Positions 33,256 to 47,200 of a stretch of DNA of 64,000 nucleotides are shown here, one piece after another. Within the stretch, counting starts at the first letter, position 1. Every line of letters begins with the position of its first letter. The notes under the pieces were generated by a model. The model was not told the DNA's origin. It saw only the letters and a list, made by a program, of their open reading frames with translations, and ran no database searches. Source of the stretch: Mactromeris polynyma (taxonomy: Eukaryota > Mollusca > Bivalvia > Venerida > Mactridae). A program made the position numbers and the translations under genes. The stretch is from NCBI GenBank assembly GCA_032209605.1, contig JASFXZ010000057.1, forward strand, positions 930,001 to 994,000, given 5' to 3'.

Positions 33256-35226
33256 GTATACACATAAACGCTATTCTCAACTAATTTGAATCAGTAGTAA
33301 ATTGATAAACGATTATTCAGTATAACTGAAAGATTTTAATTATCACAGGATATTTGTTTTTTTTTAATAAACACAGATATCCACCTAAATATTATGTACT
33401 TTTGTACGATAAAATAAAACCTGCTGTTCCTACTGGTGTAATTACTGGTAGGATTTTCATTCCTTGTACCTAACTTAATTATTTGAGCATCAATGGAGTA
33501 CAAGTAGATATCTGGGAAATTTCTGTTATTTCTTTGTGATTTAATTAAGAACAAAATCTCAATCATAAGTATGCAATTTATCATTCCGTCAACAAAACCC
33601 TAATAACTTGATAAACTAGTAAGTAGGCGTATGTATTGCTTTAAGTCAAACATGAAAAACATGTAAAGAAGCAGTCAATAGATGAAATGATCGGTTTTTA
33701 CTAGCAGTACAAACAAAATTCTATTTTAGATCCATTGAAGATCAGTAAGATGTTAAATCCCCTCTTTATTTTCATTGCGATTCAAGCTTGTTTTTTATGG
33801 CATATTGTTGTTTGTACCACAGGATTAGAGGGAAAACATTATCTTTTTACCAATCCTGAGTAGATCTATTGAATTTTGCTTGTTTTGAATTATTGCTATT
33901 TTAGTGGTTTTAATCGGAAGTTTTTAATATTGAAAATCCTGGTTATTAGATTGAGGCGTGGTGGGTAGTCTTTATGGCATGCGGCTTCAAACGCAGCGTA
34001 TATAACTTTAGTCCAGCATGACCTATTTTCACCAAACTTGGTTTGCAGAAAGCTTACGTTGAGACCTACGTATACCTTGTGATGTGCTCACGTCAAGGTC
34101 ACTACAATGGCCAAAAGTAAGAAAATAGTTTCCTCTCAATACCTTTAGTTCAAATTGACCTATTGTCACCAAACTTGATATATAGCAAGCTTATAATTAT
34201 GGTGACCTAGTTTAGGGTTGTATTTGGGCCTGCTCAGGTCAAGGTCACTAGGGCAGAAATAACATTAGTTAAGGTTGACATATTGTTACCATACAGTCAT
34301 GGTATGTAGCAAACTTAATGTGTTAAAACCAACAAAAACAAACATACTAACAATTATTGTTCATTCCAACTTCAGTGATATTTCATTCAACCTAAAATTA
34401 CAATCAGCATTCAGCTGAAGTCAGAATACCTTAATTCAGTATCCTGATACATTTTGTGTATTGTTGGCAAGCATGCAAGTGTATGTGTTATACTTTTTCA
34501 ACGGACAAAACCTCAGCCAGCCAAAGCCAAAATATGCTCATTCTTTCAATATTATAATGTTTATTATGACCAGCAATGTCTGTTTTGGCAACTTGGACAT
34601 TCATCAATATTTTCTTGATCTATTGTTATGGATGGAGATAAGCCATTGATCATGATTGTTAAATCCCAAGGGATTCAATACTAAGAAATTAGCCACTCAG
34701 AAACACCATCATTTTGAATTTTTGTCCACTCTCTCTGTCTGAGAAACTGCTTTCAGACTATAAAGATTGTTCGAGATTATAACCATGCAGTGTGTAATAT
34801 AAGACTGATGCACACTCACGTTGGTGCTTGCTAGTAGAAATAGGCAATGAGGATGTTGCAGAATTATTATGCTTTTTTGGTTACTTCATAATGTAGTTTC
34901 TGTGCATTTATTTATTTCTATTGGGGCTTTTGGGTTGTTTTTGTTTATTGATATCATTTAATGTGGAAATTTTCCACGGAAGTTATTTTGAAAATCTGAG
35001 CCTTAGTGGCTATTTCATGAGCAGGCAACGGCCAAAACTGTAATGTTAACCAAACTATGCGTCCTGTGTTTGAAATAATCTGTTATTTGTTACAAAGAAC
35101 TGCTGATAATTTTTCCCAATTTAGACCATTTCAAGCAAAATTCCCAATTTCATGGACAAATGTCACGGTCCCAAGTGTATTCAAGAAATATCATAGATAC
35201 ATGTGTCTACATTTAAACCAGAAGTT
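33256..35226. other. Non-coding DNA with GGTCA-type repeat
   Basis: At 33955-34330, units with CACCAAACTTGRTWTRYAG and GGTCAAGGTCACT recur three times at roughly 110-140 bp spacing, a decayed bivalve-type repeat. No gene is supported elsewhere in the interval. Confidence 0.5.
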
Positions 35227-36592
35227 CCCCTGTGAAAAGAACTGTTACAGTTCATGAATTATTCATGAATAGTTCATGTTCACAATTCATGAAAATATCA
35301 TGAAATTCCTTGAAGTCTAGATGAGACTAATTCTTGAAATGTTCTTGATATTATCTGTTCATGAATTGGATATGATTCATGAACAATCCATGAACAGTCC
35401 CTGAAGTACAATCAGGAATCTTTATTGGACATTTCATTCCAAAACATTCTTGAATTGTTCATGAACTATTCAACAACCCAGTATTTTATGTTCAGTTCAT
35501 TACAGGTTCCTGAACATAAATGTCCATGAACAGTTCATGAACTTTTTCCTATACAGCATCGTAGTCTCATTTAGACTTCATGTTCTGGACATGAATTGTT
35601 CAAGATGCTAATTACTTGAACAGTTCATGAACTATTCAAGGTAAGCCATACATCATTGGTTAAAGTATTCTGTCCTTTCCCTTCTATATAATTATATGGT
35701 AACTAAAACACAATTAAAATAAATTTCTAAATTGTATAATGTATGTTAAATTTAATTTCAAAGCAGTTGCAAGTTATAATATACTAGGCAGTCCTTCACT
35801 ATAATTATATTTTTTTAATGGTGTTTTATTTGAAAAATAAAAATGTAATTATTGATAAAGGGAGGTAATTTACTAAATTAATTCAAAATATTAATAAAAT
35901 GTTAGTTTAAGTCTTGGAATAGACATAATTTCGTAACAGTGTCAATTTCTTATGTTGTGCAATGAAATTCATTTGCCATGAATAAATTATACTTTTGAAA
36001 GAAATAACAAAATTGCAAATTCCAATTTCATCATGCGTAAATAATGTAAAATTTAGGCGACATTCCTGAACTGTCCATCATGACAATTAAATTTTGACTC
36101 AACAGAAATCCACAAAATCTATCAGTGGCTGTGCAAGGAACATGGTTTAACTCTATGTATCAAATACACCGTACATTGCTTAGTACTGAGGGATACAACT
36201 TTGTTATGGAGATTTTTTGTCAGAGCTCTTACAGCCTAGTCAAGACGGTCATACCACAACATCTCCCTTAAAGCATACAACCATGTACATTACTATTAAT
36301 GACTTAATTGTAACTTTAATTTTACATTAAAATAGTCACAAATTTGGTAAATTTAATAATTTTTAAAATGTCATTATGAAACTGTTTAAGATCTTTTATT
36401 GAACCATTAAATACATTATAGTTCATGAAATGGACATGATTGCGCTGGCAAATGTTCATGGTCATTTCAAGGACTTAGCAGTATTCTTTAATTGTTCATG
36501 AACTGTTCATGAACATAATTCAAGGACGGTTCATGAACTGTTCTTGAAGTTTTTGAAAAGTTCATGATTTCATGAACTGCATTTCACTGGGG
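35227..36592. mobile_element. Fold-back element A with TTCATGAA palindrome arrays
   Basis: The ends read CCCCTGTGAAAAG (left) and, in reverse complement, CCCCAGTGAAATG (right). The left arm, about 35250-35640, and right arm, about 36420-36580, are packed with TTCATGAA and near variants (GTTCATGAACTGTTCATGAA), each its own reverse complement. The AT-rich centre contains AAAGGGAGGTAATTTACTAA, shared with element B. There is no transposase, so it would need one supplied in trans. No clear target duplication. Confidence 0.75.
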
Positions 36593-38996
36593 TAGGACAT
36601 GTATACAAATTTATTCTGTGCCAGCCTAGTATTTATAATATGCAGCTTTGAACAGATTGTGACCAGTTTACATTTGAAGTTCGGCTATCCAAAATTTGCA
36701 TTTACATTTAACTTTATATTGGATTGGCATATGCATGGCTACGAATCAAGCAAAAACAGAGCACAATATGGCTGCAACGAAATACTGTCACTACTTTTGT
36801 TTACAAGTTCATATTGCTTGCCAACCCTGAAACAGTGGTTAGATCAACTGTCTGCTCTATCAAACTGAAATTATGTAATAAATAATTAGCCCCAAAGAAA
36901 ATTATTGATTTCTGTCTACTTTCTGAGTCAGTAAAATTGTACTGTGGCTCGTTCTTACAATTTACGGTTTGTCTCGACTATTTCATAAAAAGTTTCTTCA
37001 TCACCTAAAGCACGTAATGCTTTGTTCATTACCAAGAAATGGAATTGTGTGGGATAATAAGTAAAGTGGATGTCTGGTGGATTATGTACATTTTCTTATT
37101 CTTAAATACATCTCGTTTGCATCTAATGACTATTGTGTAATAATGTCTTTCTAAGAATGCGCTATATCCCTTGAGAGCCTTTTTCTGTGATGGAAATAAC
37201 TGAATCGTACATCTATTTAACCATACAATACAATGCCAATTGATACCACCTCGATCTCCCTGGCTGGTAATTCTGTAATACTTAGTAAGTAAATGCTCTC
37301 AATTCTCGATGGAATTTTGGTTCAGGTCACTCCTTGCTGAGATTCATTTACACTGACTCGGGAACCATTAGATTCTGTCTAGAAGTATTCGGAGAATGCT
37401 GACTGGGACAGGGTTTTAACATTCACTTTTTTCACTGAGAATGCTATTGTGTGACCATTATCAGTATATTCATTGCGATTAAATGTCAGATCACAGATTT
37501 GTTTTACGCACTTCTCAATGTTTTTTAGACACTTTGGAGATGGGATTTAGACAAGAAAGTTCGCTGTTCATCTAAATCCCCTTAGAGTACCCACCATCCC
37601 TCCCCCTTTGCAGAACATTGATAGGTGCATTACCCACTGTGTATTGAAAAGTAATGGTCTGTTGTAAAAATTCAATTTTAAAGTAAGCACAGCTAGGGAT
37701 GGCCACATACTCAAAACAGAGCAAGAAAATGTTTAATATGCCGCAAGTTGAAAAACTCCTTCACACAGACTTGAGGTTCTAGAATTTTTAGGTCAATGGT
37801 AGTCGGTACAAAATATTCTGCTCATAGGCTTTAAAACTTTATGGGACGTCGTCTACTGTAGAAAGTGATTTTGTCAATGATGCTTATAATATTTTGAATT
37901 GTCATGAAATGATTTGTGAGATGGATGTCATATACACGACTAGAATGGTGAAACAATGAATGTCTTCAGATGTTATTGATCCAATCAACGATTTTATGCA
38001 ATGGATTATCGTTTCAAGGGATGAATGTCTGACAAATTATGATGCATGAAAATAAAACTATATTAAAACTATGCACAAGAAAAAGCCTGATGGCTGTTAA
38101 GAAAGATTAGACAACCGCTTTACTCGGAATGTTGTAACATATCTGATGTTCTGTTGGAAAAATGGCTTCTGCTAGAGAAGAGAATTGGATTTCAGACAAT
38201 GAGAATTCTTAAGATTAATGGCAAGTGTGTTAAATAGCACATATACAGGAAATATCCTACAATATGTGACTTTCAAAATTTACTTTTATGGTTACCATGA
38301 GTCCCATTCCTTGCTGTAATATTTCAAATTTAAAGCAGATTATATGTCAAATTCCAAATGACAGAAAACTCAGCTCAGTAAAGAGTTCCAGTCTGTTTAC
38401 TATTGTTCGTTGTCTGGAAAGTTTTCATTACCCATGACTGCACTTGCATTATATTGTCAAAACCTCCTTATAGCATTAGTGTATTTGCATAACGTTATAC
38501 TTGGTTAAGACTATGGTATGTCAATCAGGACAAATATTACATCATGATCGATTCAAGAGTTTATCTAAGTGTCACAGCAATATCAACTTGGTGTTTATTG
38601 GCTTGTAACAGTATCAATACATCTCTGCCTTCTGATATTGGAAAATCTACTTTGGATTATTCTGTCTTGTCTCAGGCGACTGCTTTCTGACATTATATCA
38701 GTGGATTTTTGTCAGCAAACTTCCTTCTTTGATTTGTGTTTGTTTCACCGTCTTCTTTGAGTTATTTTTTTCATATTGTTTCGAATTTTTCTCAGTGAGA
38801 TAGAATGCTACCAGATAATGAATTGAAAAATGTAATATAATATAGCCAACAAGCAATTCTACGTATATTGAAATATTGATGATTGACAGAAACTGTTCTA
38901 AATTGAATCTACTTTTTTTTTATTGTTGACAGTTAAAAAAGTACAGTTTAACAAAAACAAAATGATAAAATAATATTTCCCATGTAGTGAATAATT
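36593..38996. other. Non-coding DNA, nothing recognised
   Basis: Only short, compositionally biased frames. No repeat of note was identified. Confidence 0.4.
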
Positions 38997-41753
38997 CCCC
39001 AGTAAAAAAGTCAGTGGAATACCAGTGGAATACCACTGCATTCCAGTGGTAAGCATAATTCCACTGGAATTCCACTGGAATTCCACTGCATTCCACTGGA
39101 ATTCCACTGCATTCCAGTGGTAAACATAAATCCACTGGAATTCCAGTGGAATACCACTGCATTCCAGTGGTAAACAAAAATCCACTGGAATTCCAGTGTA
39201 ACACCAGTGGAATACCACTGGTAAGCATGCAATAATCCAAAATGGCATCCCTCATGAAAAAAACTGTTTGAATTTTTCTGATAAAAATGGGGGGAGTGTA
39301 GTGCCTTTTGAAACTGTTAACCTGTGTATTCAAACTGTATATTTCTGAATCAAACTTTACGGGACGGACATTTTTTGTACATTTGCTGAATATTTCTGAA
39401 TTAAATATTAACTATTCAGACGTTTATGATAATTTCTCAAAAACACTGACGGACTTTTTCAGACATTAAATTTATTATTTGTTGCAAAATTCTACGTGGA
39501 ATAATCAGTTGTTGTATTTAATACTCAAGAATGATCCGAATAACATCTCTTCCTCGTAAACGCGTATATTATGTCGTACGTCAAAGAACTGCGTACCGTA
39601 TTTGGTCGGGACCGGTATTACTTACTTTTAAACCCGGCGTGTTTACATTTGGTGAGAGAAGCGGGAAAATTGTCCGCCGATGGCTGTTCTAAAATTGATG
39701 ATAATACCTAATAAAAGGTTCCGCAGAACAAATAAAACCTACCAATGGTGCAGGTAAGTGTAACTGTATGCTTGTTTGAACACTGTCGGATATATAAGAT
39801 TGGTGGCAGCGGCGAATTTCAGACTGTTATTTCCCCGACCAAAACGACAAAAGAACGCTGCGTAACCGTCCATTTTTTCGAATGAATCACTCATGCTAGC
39901 TTGAAAACTGTTGAATCGGGTGTTGTGGTTGCTGGCATTTATCGTAATTAATTCCATACGATTGCATGAGTAAATAAGAGCTAAAGTACAGTACCTGTTT
40001 CAAGAAAATCATTTAAAATACGTGTTCTAAGTCTGCACTTACGTGAGGAATGGTTGATTCGTACTCAAGTCATTTCGCCCCGTAGCATTCCTAAATGGTT
40101 ACTGGCGTCATTCTTTTATTTCCTAACATTGAGAATTAATTATGATGACAATAATTTAATGTGTAGAGCAATTTTATGCATTCCGCTTTTGATCTTGTCA
40201 AGGTTTACTTACAGTTGTGATTTATTAACAGAGAAATCGTTAATTTTTACCAAATTGTTTATTCTTTGGTTTGGCAGCTAGTTTTAATGTGATTTGTTCA
40301 ATATGTTGTTTGTATCTTCTCAAGTTAGAAGTAAATTTATGTTTTATATTTCAGACAATTGTATAACTCACGAGGTGATAATAATAAAGATGTGTCAAAA
40401 ACACCCTGGTTGTTTAAAGTCTTGGAGGTTTTGTGGTAGCTAGGAAGAGATTGGTGCATCTACCCATAGTGTTTTCCGTTGATGACACTGCAAAAACATG
40501 TTGGTGTGGTGATGAAAGAATGTTGGTGTGGTGATGTTAAAATCACCAATGACTTTCAAAAAACCTTTGTTTCTTAACTCTCATTAGGTTACACACATTC
40601 TCTTCAATGCATTTAATTTTGTACAACTTATACCATGGAAGAAAGAAATGTGTGGAGTGCGTGGATGGACTTCACAGAAAGATCTACTGAATTATGGAAA
40701 TAGTTCAAGTGTGAATTTGTAATTCTATTGTTTAATAATGTATCATTTTAAATTCTCTAAGAATTTCAGTTTTCAGTAATGGTCACATGGGTCATTGGGT
40801 GTGTTCTTACAAAATGTGTTTATTATTGTCACCATTGCATTTTAAGTACCAAGTATTTTTGTTCATGATGTAGTTTGATTAATATTTAATTGCCAGTTGT
40901 GACGTTCTGATCATATGAAAGTATGTGTAAAATTAATTATTTTTAGGTAAAATTGTTAAACAATGATTTGTCTTATTTTGTTAACTAGGATAATTATGTG
41001 TGTATGCTATATTGAGTCAGCTTTATCACAAATATGTAAAATATTTACTTCTATTCTTGAGTCTGTTTTGTCACTTTTTCATACCTTGAGGAAAATCTCC
41101 CTGCTGGATAGGAATGACAGTCGAAAAAAGTGACCAGAATTGTATTCAGATTTTGATCCCCACCAATTTTAAGTGGTTGTCATTCTTACCACCCCTAGGG
41201 AGATTGTCCTGGAAAAGTCCTAAGTGACTACCTGTGAGGATGTGTTAGTTTATTTTTAAAATGTAATTATTTTGTTGTTTGAATAAGCAATCACAAGATT
41301 AATCAGGTCACAAGTTTGTTCTGTTGTTTTAACTCATTATGCTAGGAATATTTGCAGATTCTGTCAATATTTCAGTGGTATACCAGAGAAATTTACTGCT
41401 GGTATACCACTGGAATACCAGCGTTAAACGTTCAGTGGAATACCAGCGGTAAAAATATCTGGTATTCCACTGAAAGTTTACCGCCGGTATTCCACTGGTA
41501 TTCCACTGGTAATTCAGTGGAATACCGGCGGTAAATTTCTCTGGTATTCCACCAAAGTTTACCGCCGGTATTCCACTGGTAAATTTCTCTGGTATACCAC
41601 TGGAATACCGCCGGTATTCCACTGGAATACCGGCGGTAAACTTTGGTGGAATACCAGAGAAATTTACCGCCGGTATTCCACTGAATTACCAGTGGTATTC
41701 CAGTGGTATACCGGTGGTATACCGGTGGTATTCCACTGAATTTTTTACTGGGG
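38997..41753. mobile_element. Fold-back element C with CACTGG palindrome arrays
   Basis: The ends are CCCCAGTAAAAAAGTCAGTG (left) and, in reverse complement, CCCCAGTAAAAAATTCAGTG (right). The left arm (39010-39225) is built of TTCCACTGGAA, TACCACTGGTA and TTCCAGTGGAA in variable order; the right arm (41370-41740) adds TACCGGCGGTA variants. Because the units are palindromes, translation in several frames gives monotonous peptide repeats that are not real proteins. The 2-kb centre (39230-41350) is non-coding as far as I can see. The ends resemble those of elements A and B, suggesting one family or mobilising system. Confidence 0.75.
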
Positions 41754-43569
41754 AAAATGGCAACGGCCACAAAAACGCACGACAACAGAGAAAATAGGTG
41801 AACTACTTTGCGCAGATAAGATGTGTTTGAACAGTCACATAGAAACAGAACACTGTTGTATCGGTATGTCATTTCACAATGAAAAAAATGCATAAATGAT
41901 TGGTGTAAATTGTGCAGAAAGGGTAACTAGGTTACAGTTCTAACCGCGTAATCGTGCCATTTCTGGGTCAGATTGTCGAGATTGATATGATGGTGATCCA
42001 TTCTTCTGAATGTCTATACCACTTCTTTGTATACCATCTTGTGTGTTCAACAACTATATTATTTAATATACTGACATAACAAAGTGTTCTTGGTAGACTA
42101 TTGTGAAAGGTAAATCTATGTCAAAGTGACATCTGTGATCTGCAGTGAGCCCCTCGCTGTCAGCACTTTCAGTGCTTTGATTGGTTCAGTTGTCTGTGCT
42201 GGCCTGCCCATTGGTTTCCATACCTTATTACCCCTAGAAGAATTTTCAGATAACTTGGTATGATAACTTTAATGCAAAATGCATCTCTCATCAGTAATTG
42301 TTCAAGGTCATGGTAATAAGGAGGGATCAAAGCTCTGATTTTATGGGACATATGTTTTGGATATGAAACAATCATATAGCAAGACTACCGGTAGTTTTTT
42401 CAAAACGTTCTTCTGAACGACATATCCATTTTTAAGTTTCCAAAACAATATCAGACAGAGACGATATGTAATAAAGTCACCTCTTGTTATGTAAAATTTT
42501 AGAGATTATAGAAAATTGTTTTGTCTTAACTTAAATTCTACATAAATGTCGGTAGGCTGTACTGGTGATGTTTATTGTGAAAGACTGCATGTGTCAACTG
42601 ATGTGTGTTTCTTGAGAAAGACAAGTTTGTGAAAATTGTTTTAAATGTAATTTATATATCAAGATCAATGTGTGTGATAATGAATGTGTTTATGTATATG
42701 TTGCCTCTTGAGATGTTTTAACAACCTGCGTTCTTTGATTGCTACTTTGATGAAACAATTAGTAAAGATGACATGTGTTTATGTAACCTTTGATGTTTGA
42801 TCACAATTTTGTAAACACAGAATTTCTCCCATTGTGTTAATGATCAATAATTATATAATAGCAGTTTTGGTATATTTGAACATTCGACCTTCTTATTTAA
42901 TAATAAAACATTGGAAATTCGAAGTTTAACTTGATGCTTATCAGTTTCGGACGTACAAACGAATATTCGAATATCTGAATATTCGTTGACATCCCTAATA
43001 ATTATGCAAATATAGGTAAGTGGAAGGTTTCATCTAAGAATTGGGTGAAAACTTAGTTGCCAGCTTGATACTATCCGCCTTCGTTTTAGACAATAGATGA
43101 GGTGCAAACAGGACTTTGAAAAATACTTCGACATAACAAAATACTTTGAGACAAAAAAATTATCTCAACTGGCAGAATTTCATACAGACAAAGAAGTCAA
43201 AAACAGGACTTTCGAAAAATGTGACAACATATAATTCTACTCTTGCAAGTTCGACTGTATGCTTGTTCATACAATTTCTTTAAGATTGAGAAGTCAAATC
43301 TTTGCACATCTGTTTTAATCTTCTGGATGAAGCTATAAATAGTTTAAAATGGACACAATTTATACCGAAATGTTCCCTTTTGATTAATTGCCAAGTTTTC
43401 AAAAGAAACCAGATCAGTGCAAAATTCTGTTTTTGACATGCACACATTAAACAAGAAATATCTTAAAAAAAAGATAGTTAGTGCAACTTTAAGTATGCAA
43501 ATTTGTTGCAATGTGAAGGTTGAAATTTGTTGTACATAACATAAAAAACTTACCTAAATGTTATGACAG
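41754..43569. other. Non-coding DNA with a solitary hAT-like end
   Basis: At 42955-42998, CGAATATTCGAATATCTGAA followed by TATTCGTTGACATCCCTA looks like one end of a hAT element (ends of the form TAGGGATGTCAACGAATATT). No partner end was found upstream. Nothing else is recognised. Confidence 0.45.
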
Positions 43570-44290
43570 CCGGTCATTTAATTACGCTATATACTACAGA
43601 AACTCTGATACCCGTGAGGGGAGATCACTGCGTAGCAGACTGGGTCAAAATAACTCTGTAGTGTGATTAGTCATAGATACAGTATAGTCTGTTTCAATCT
43701 AGTTCATCATTACTTATTACATAAGTCATGAACTCACACATTCATGTTAATAAACTTGTCACATAGCGATTTATCTGATTAAAACAATATAAATGTTCGC
43801 GACTGGTACATAAAACCAAGAAAGTCTTCTTCAAATTCCAACACCGGACAATTCCCGTGGGGATGACTAGCAACCCTACTTACTGGATAAATCATGAAAT
43901 ACACTATACGATCCACTTTCAGTCCCAGTTATTAAGGCAAACAATATTATGTTCATCTGGTTTCCCTACAACAATGTCATGTGAACAATAATAAGAATAA
44001 CGCCTCTATCGTGATCAAGATTTTTTTTGTCAAATATAACACCATTTACGGAGTAAATGTGTTTATTACATTGCTTCCGAAGAAAAAATACATAACAATG
44101 AACAAGTTAATATTTTTAGGTATGATAAACAAATATAATGGCCTTAACTAAATGTTTACAAATCTGCGTCAAAGTTACAAACATGTTTCGGTTGAAGAGA
44201 TATTGCCTAGGTGGTTAAAGTAAGATTTGATTGGTTTAAAAAACAGTGATATGCAAATAGCAAAACCATGTTAGTACAGCTGTGCAGAAA
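43570..44290 (-). repeat. Dispersed repeat, inverted relative to 54065-54500
   Basis: Reverse-complement matches with 54065-54500 include AAAACCAAGAAAGTCTTCTT, CCAACACCGGACAATTCCC, GATTAGTCATAGAYACAGTA, GTAAGATTTGATTGGTTTA and TGCAAATAGCAAAACCATG, in collinear order. The copy here is longer, so one of the two has lost or gained sequence. Non-coding. Confidence 0.8.
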
Positions 44291-47200
44291 AAGCATAAAC
44301 TCTATCATAACAATTGGCCCATTAGCTGATATGTAACGCAATATAAACTGACTGCAGGAATGCTTTGTTGGGTCGAAAAACGGCCGTAACTCCTACTCAG
44401 CATTTGTGAAGGAAGGAAACTGGAAGACTGCACCAGTTGAGCATGATGCCTTCACGGCACCTGAGCCATCCTCTTGCTCTTCATTGTAGCTTATATAATG
44501 TTACCATAATTGAATCTTGTGACATTTCTGAGATATTTTAGTGCTGCTGAGTAACTTCATTTATGTCCTCAGTTAACACGTTAAGGAAGATTGACAGAGG
44601 GTCATTTTTACCTCATTTGTATCACCCATGTTTTAGCAAGTAGGTTTTTGAGACCTTGCTTGTCATTTAGTCTGGCTGATCAAATTCTCTAACTACATTA
44701 TACTTTAGACTGACAGCTTAGTGTCTCGGGTTTTTTTTGGGGGGGGGGGATAATGTATTGATGTTTTGTGAATCTCTCCGACAATGCTAGTTTCTATTTT
44801 GGTAACAGTTAGTAGACAGGAACATGATGTTGTGTCATATATATTTTTGTATGATAATATATTTGAAATACAGAGTTTAAAAAACTTTATGCACCTTTTA
44901 AACTTTTGATGTAGGATTGCGTCTCAGATCTTTATGCTTTCCCAAGAACGTATGTCTGCTTACAATGTCTGCTATTTGCTTGTACATGTCAGTAATGATA
45001 TATTTTTGGTTATTTGTACCGTAGACTGTGAAACAATTGCTATATTTCCCCTTGTTTTTGACAGAATTTCGATATTTTTGGACCAATGTCTGCACTTGTA
45101 TTTACCTTTATCTGGAATAGTTTCTGATACTTCCAGACTTGAGCGAGGATTTGAGAGCATGTCACTTTTCCCTCCCTTTGTTAATGTTTTAACAATCAAA
45201 CGTACTGACTTTACACAATTTTGACATTTTACCCCTTCAAACCAGGCCATATTGTGGGATCACCCATGGATTGTGGATGAGTGGAGTCCCAAGCATTGTC
45301 TGCTTTCTAACGCGAAAAGGTTTTATTGAATCATTCACAAAACTTGGACACAATCTTTATGGGCATAGTACGTTAATTAGATAAATGGCACTATCATCCT
45401 GGAAACCCTGGAGTTATGGCCCTTGAATTATCCAAAAGTGTATGGGCCTGATCTACTCTGCATACGAGTTGCTTTGAAAACCATTATCAGATTTAAATCA
45501 CTATTTGTTATCAGTCTTTCTTTTTTTCGGACCTATTTGGGGCCAAAATGGGGTCCTAATTCCTCTCTTTTAAAAGTATCTATCTTTCCCGTATTATATA
45601 TCAAATTCTCCTCTTAAAGCATTATAGAATCTGATATTTTAAGTCAGAAACCTAGAAATATTGGAAAGTTATATAATATATCTTATGATACTGATCTGTA
45701 ATTTACATACAATGCCATTTTCTTAAGGGCTCCTATTTCCATATCAGTGGAAAAACGGTTCAAATATTTATTCATATTTCTTTTAAACAGGTATAGTACA
45801 ATGCTGAACTGTGTCGCTTTAGTAACAATCCTTTATCGCTTGATTTACTTGTACTAGCTGTTTTGTCAGTTATAGAAGTATCCCACTCTTTCTGTGAAAA
45901 GCATCCTATTAAATATTCAACATAAAGTCACATCAAACTTAATTTGTTAAAAGTAAAATATTTCTCATTTGGTCTTGGAATGAAATGTTTGTGCACCATG
46001 TTCTTTATTTGGATCTCAGGATAAAGTATGGTTAATTCCCCCCCACCCATCCCTTCCCACCATCACCCTTCCCACCATCACCCTTCCCACCATCACCCTT
46101 ATGATCAGTCTGCCTTTTTGCCTTTTGTACAAAATCTTATTAAATCCATATCATTATCTTTTTACATTAAAAATTTAGTTTGTTTACATGGAACATTATG
46201 TAAGGTGTTCACTCATTTCTGTTCCTAATCAAAGTCATCCTGTGAAACTAGAATAAGTATGTTGATGAGATGCCAAACAACTTTTTTAATTTTCCTGATA
46301 AATAATTACCATTGTCTGTTTCCAGTTTTATACAGCAGCAATGACTAAGATTATTTTATGATATTGTATGGTAGACAATTATTATCCAATTAGCTGTAAT
46401 ATCAAATTGTTACCAGACATATCATTGGCAAAGAGACATCTTTGTTCTGACTGAATTGATTAGGGTTAGTAGAAATATGACCACTAACTAGATATTGTTT
46501 ACAATCATTGCCAGCAGGGTTACAGTTATGGCTTCTGAAGTCAGCACATCATACTGCTAATGCCTACCAGCTCATGTGCATGTCTGTATTGCATTTTGAT
46601 AATGTCAATGTTTAGTAAACAACGATGTAGGCAGAGCACCTGCTCACATGCGATTCCAGGGATGTGTTCCAGTGCCACTGTCCTGTATGTTTTTGTAATA
46701 TATCCTTTACATAATTTGTCTTTATACTGACATATCCCACGAGAATTTTTTTACTTATTTATAAATAGCCGTATTTATTAGTCTCAGTCTTTGAAATCTA
46801 CAGTTGCCCCCCCCAAAGCCGGTGGGAAGTTAATTCAGCTATGTGTAGTAATGTCATAAACACAGCAAGTTAATTGAAAACAAAATTTCTAAGACCAAAT
46901 CCAGAAGCATTTAACATCAGTCTGAAGTTTGCCATAAACTGTTTTCTACAATTAAATTGATATTGTTGTCTAGTATGGTCAAATTAGTATTGATACCTTT
47001 GTGGCAATCTCATATTTTTGTGCTGTTGCCAGTAACATTTATCTCACAGGATTGTTTTGCTTGTGAGTGCTCTGAAAAGAGGGTTGTAATGCTGACCTTT
47101 ACACCTTCTTGTCCAATCTTGGTATTCCCAGAAATAGTACTCTAGCAGGAAGAGAGTTTGCAGTCACCTAAACACACCTGGCGAATACTGTGGGGACTGG

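Noticed and set aside
35250..36580. Regularly recurring short repeats suggestive of a CRISPR array
   Set aside because: The units are 8-base palindromes with irregular spacing in eukaryotic DNA and lie within inverted arms; there are no uniform repeats or spacers.
38898..39333. Three overlapping minus-strand frames with repeated GIPVEFQWN-like peptides
   Set aside because: They are translations of the CACTGG/CCAGTGG palindrome array of fold-back element C; palindromes give similar peptides in several frames.
39745..39760. Splice donor CAGGTAAGT near 39750
   Set aside because: It is a good match to the consensus, but no coding frame or partner acceptor supports an exon within element C.
41329..41893. 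Frames of 97 and 153 codons with repeated GIPAVFQWYT-like peptides
   Set aside because: Same cause as above, in the right arm of element C.
46028..46228. Histidine/proline-rich frame
   Set aside because: It is a translation of the 15-bp tandem repeat.
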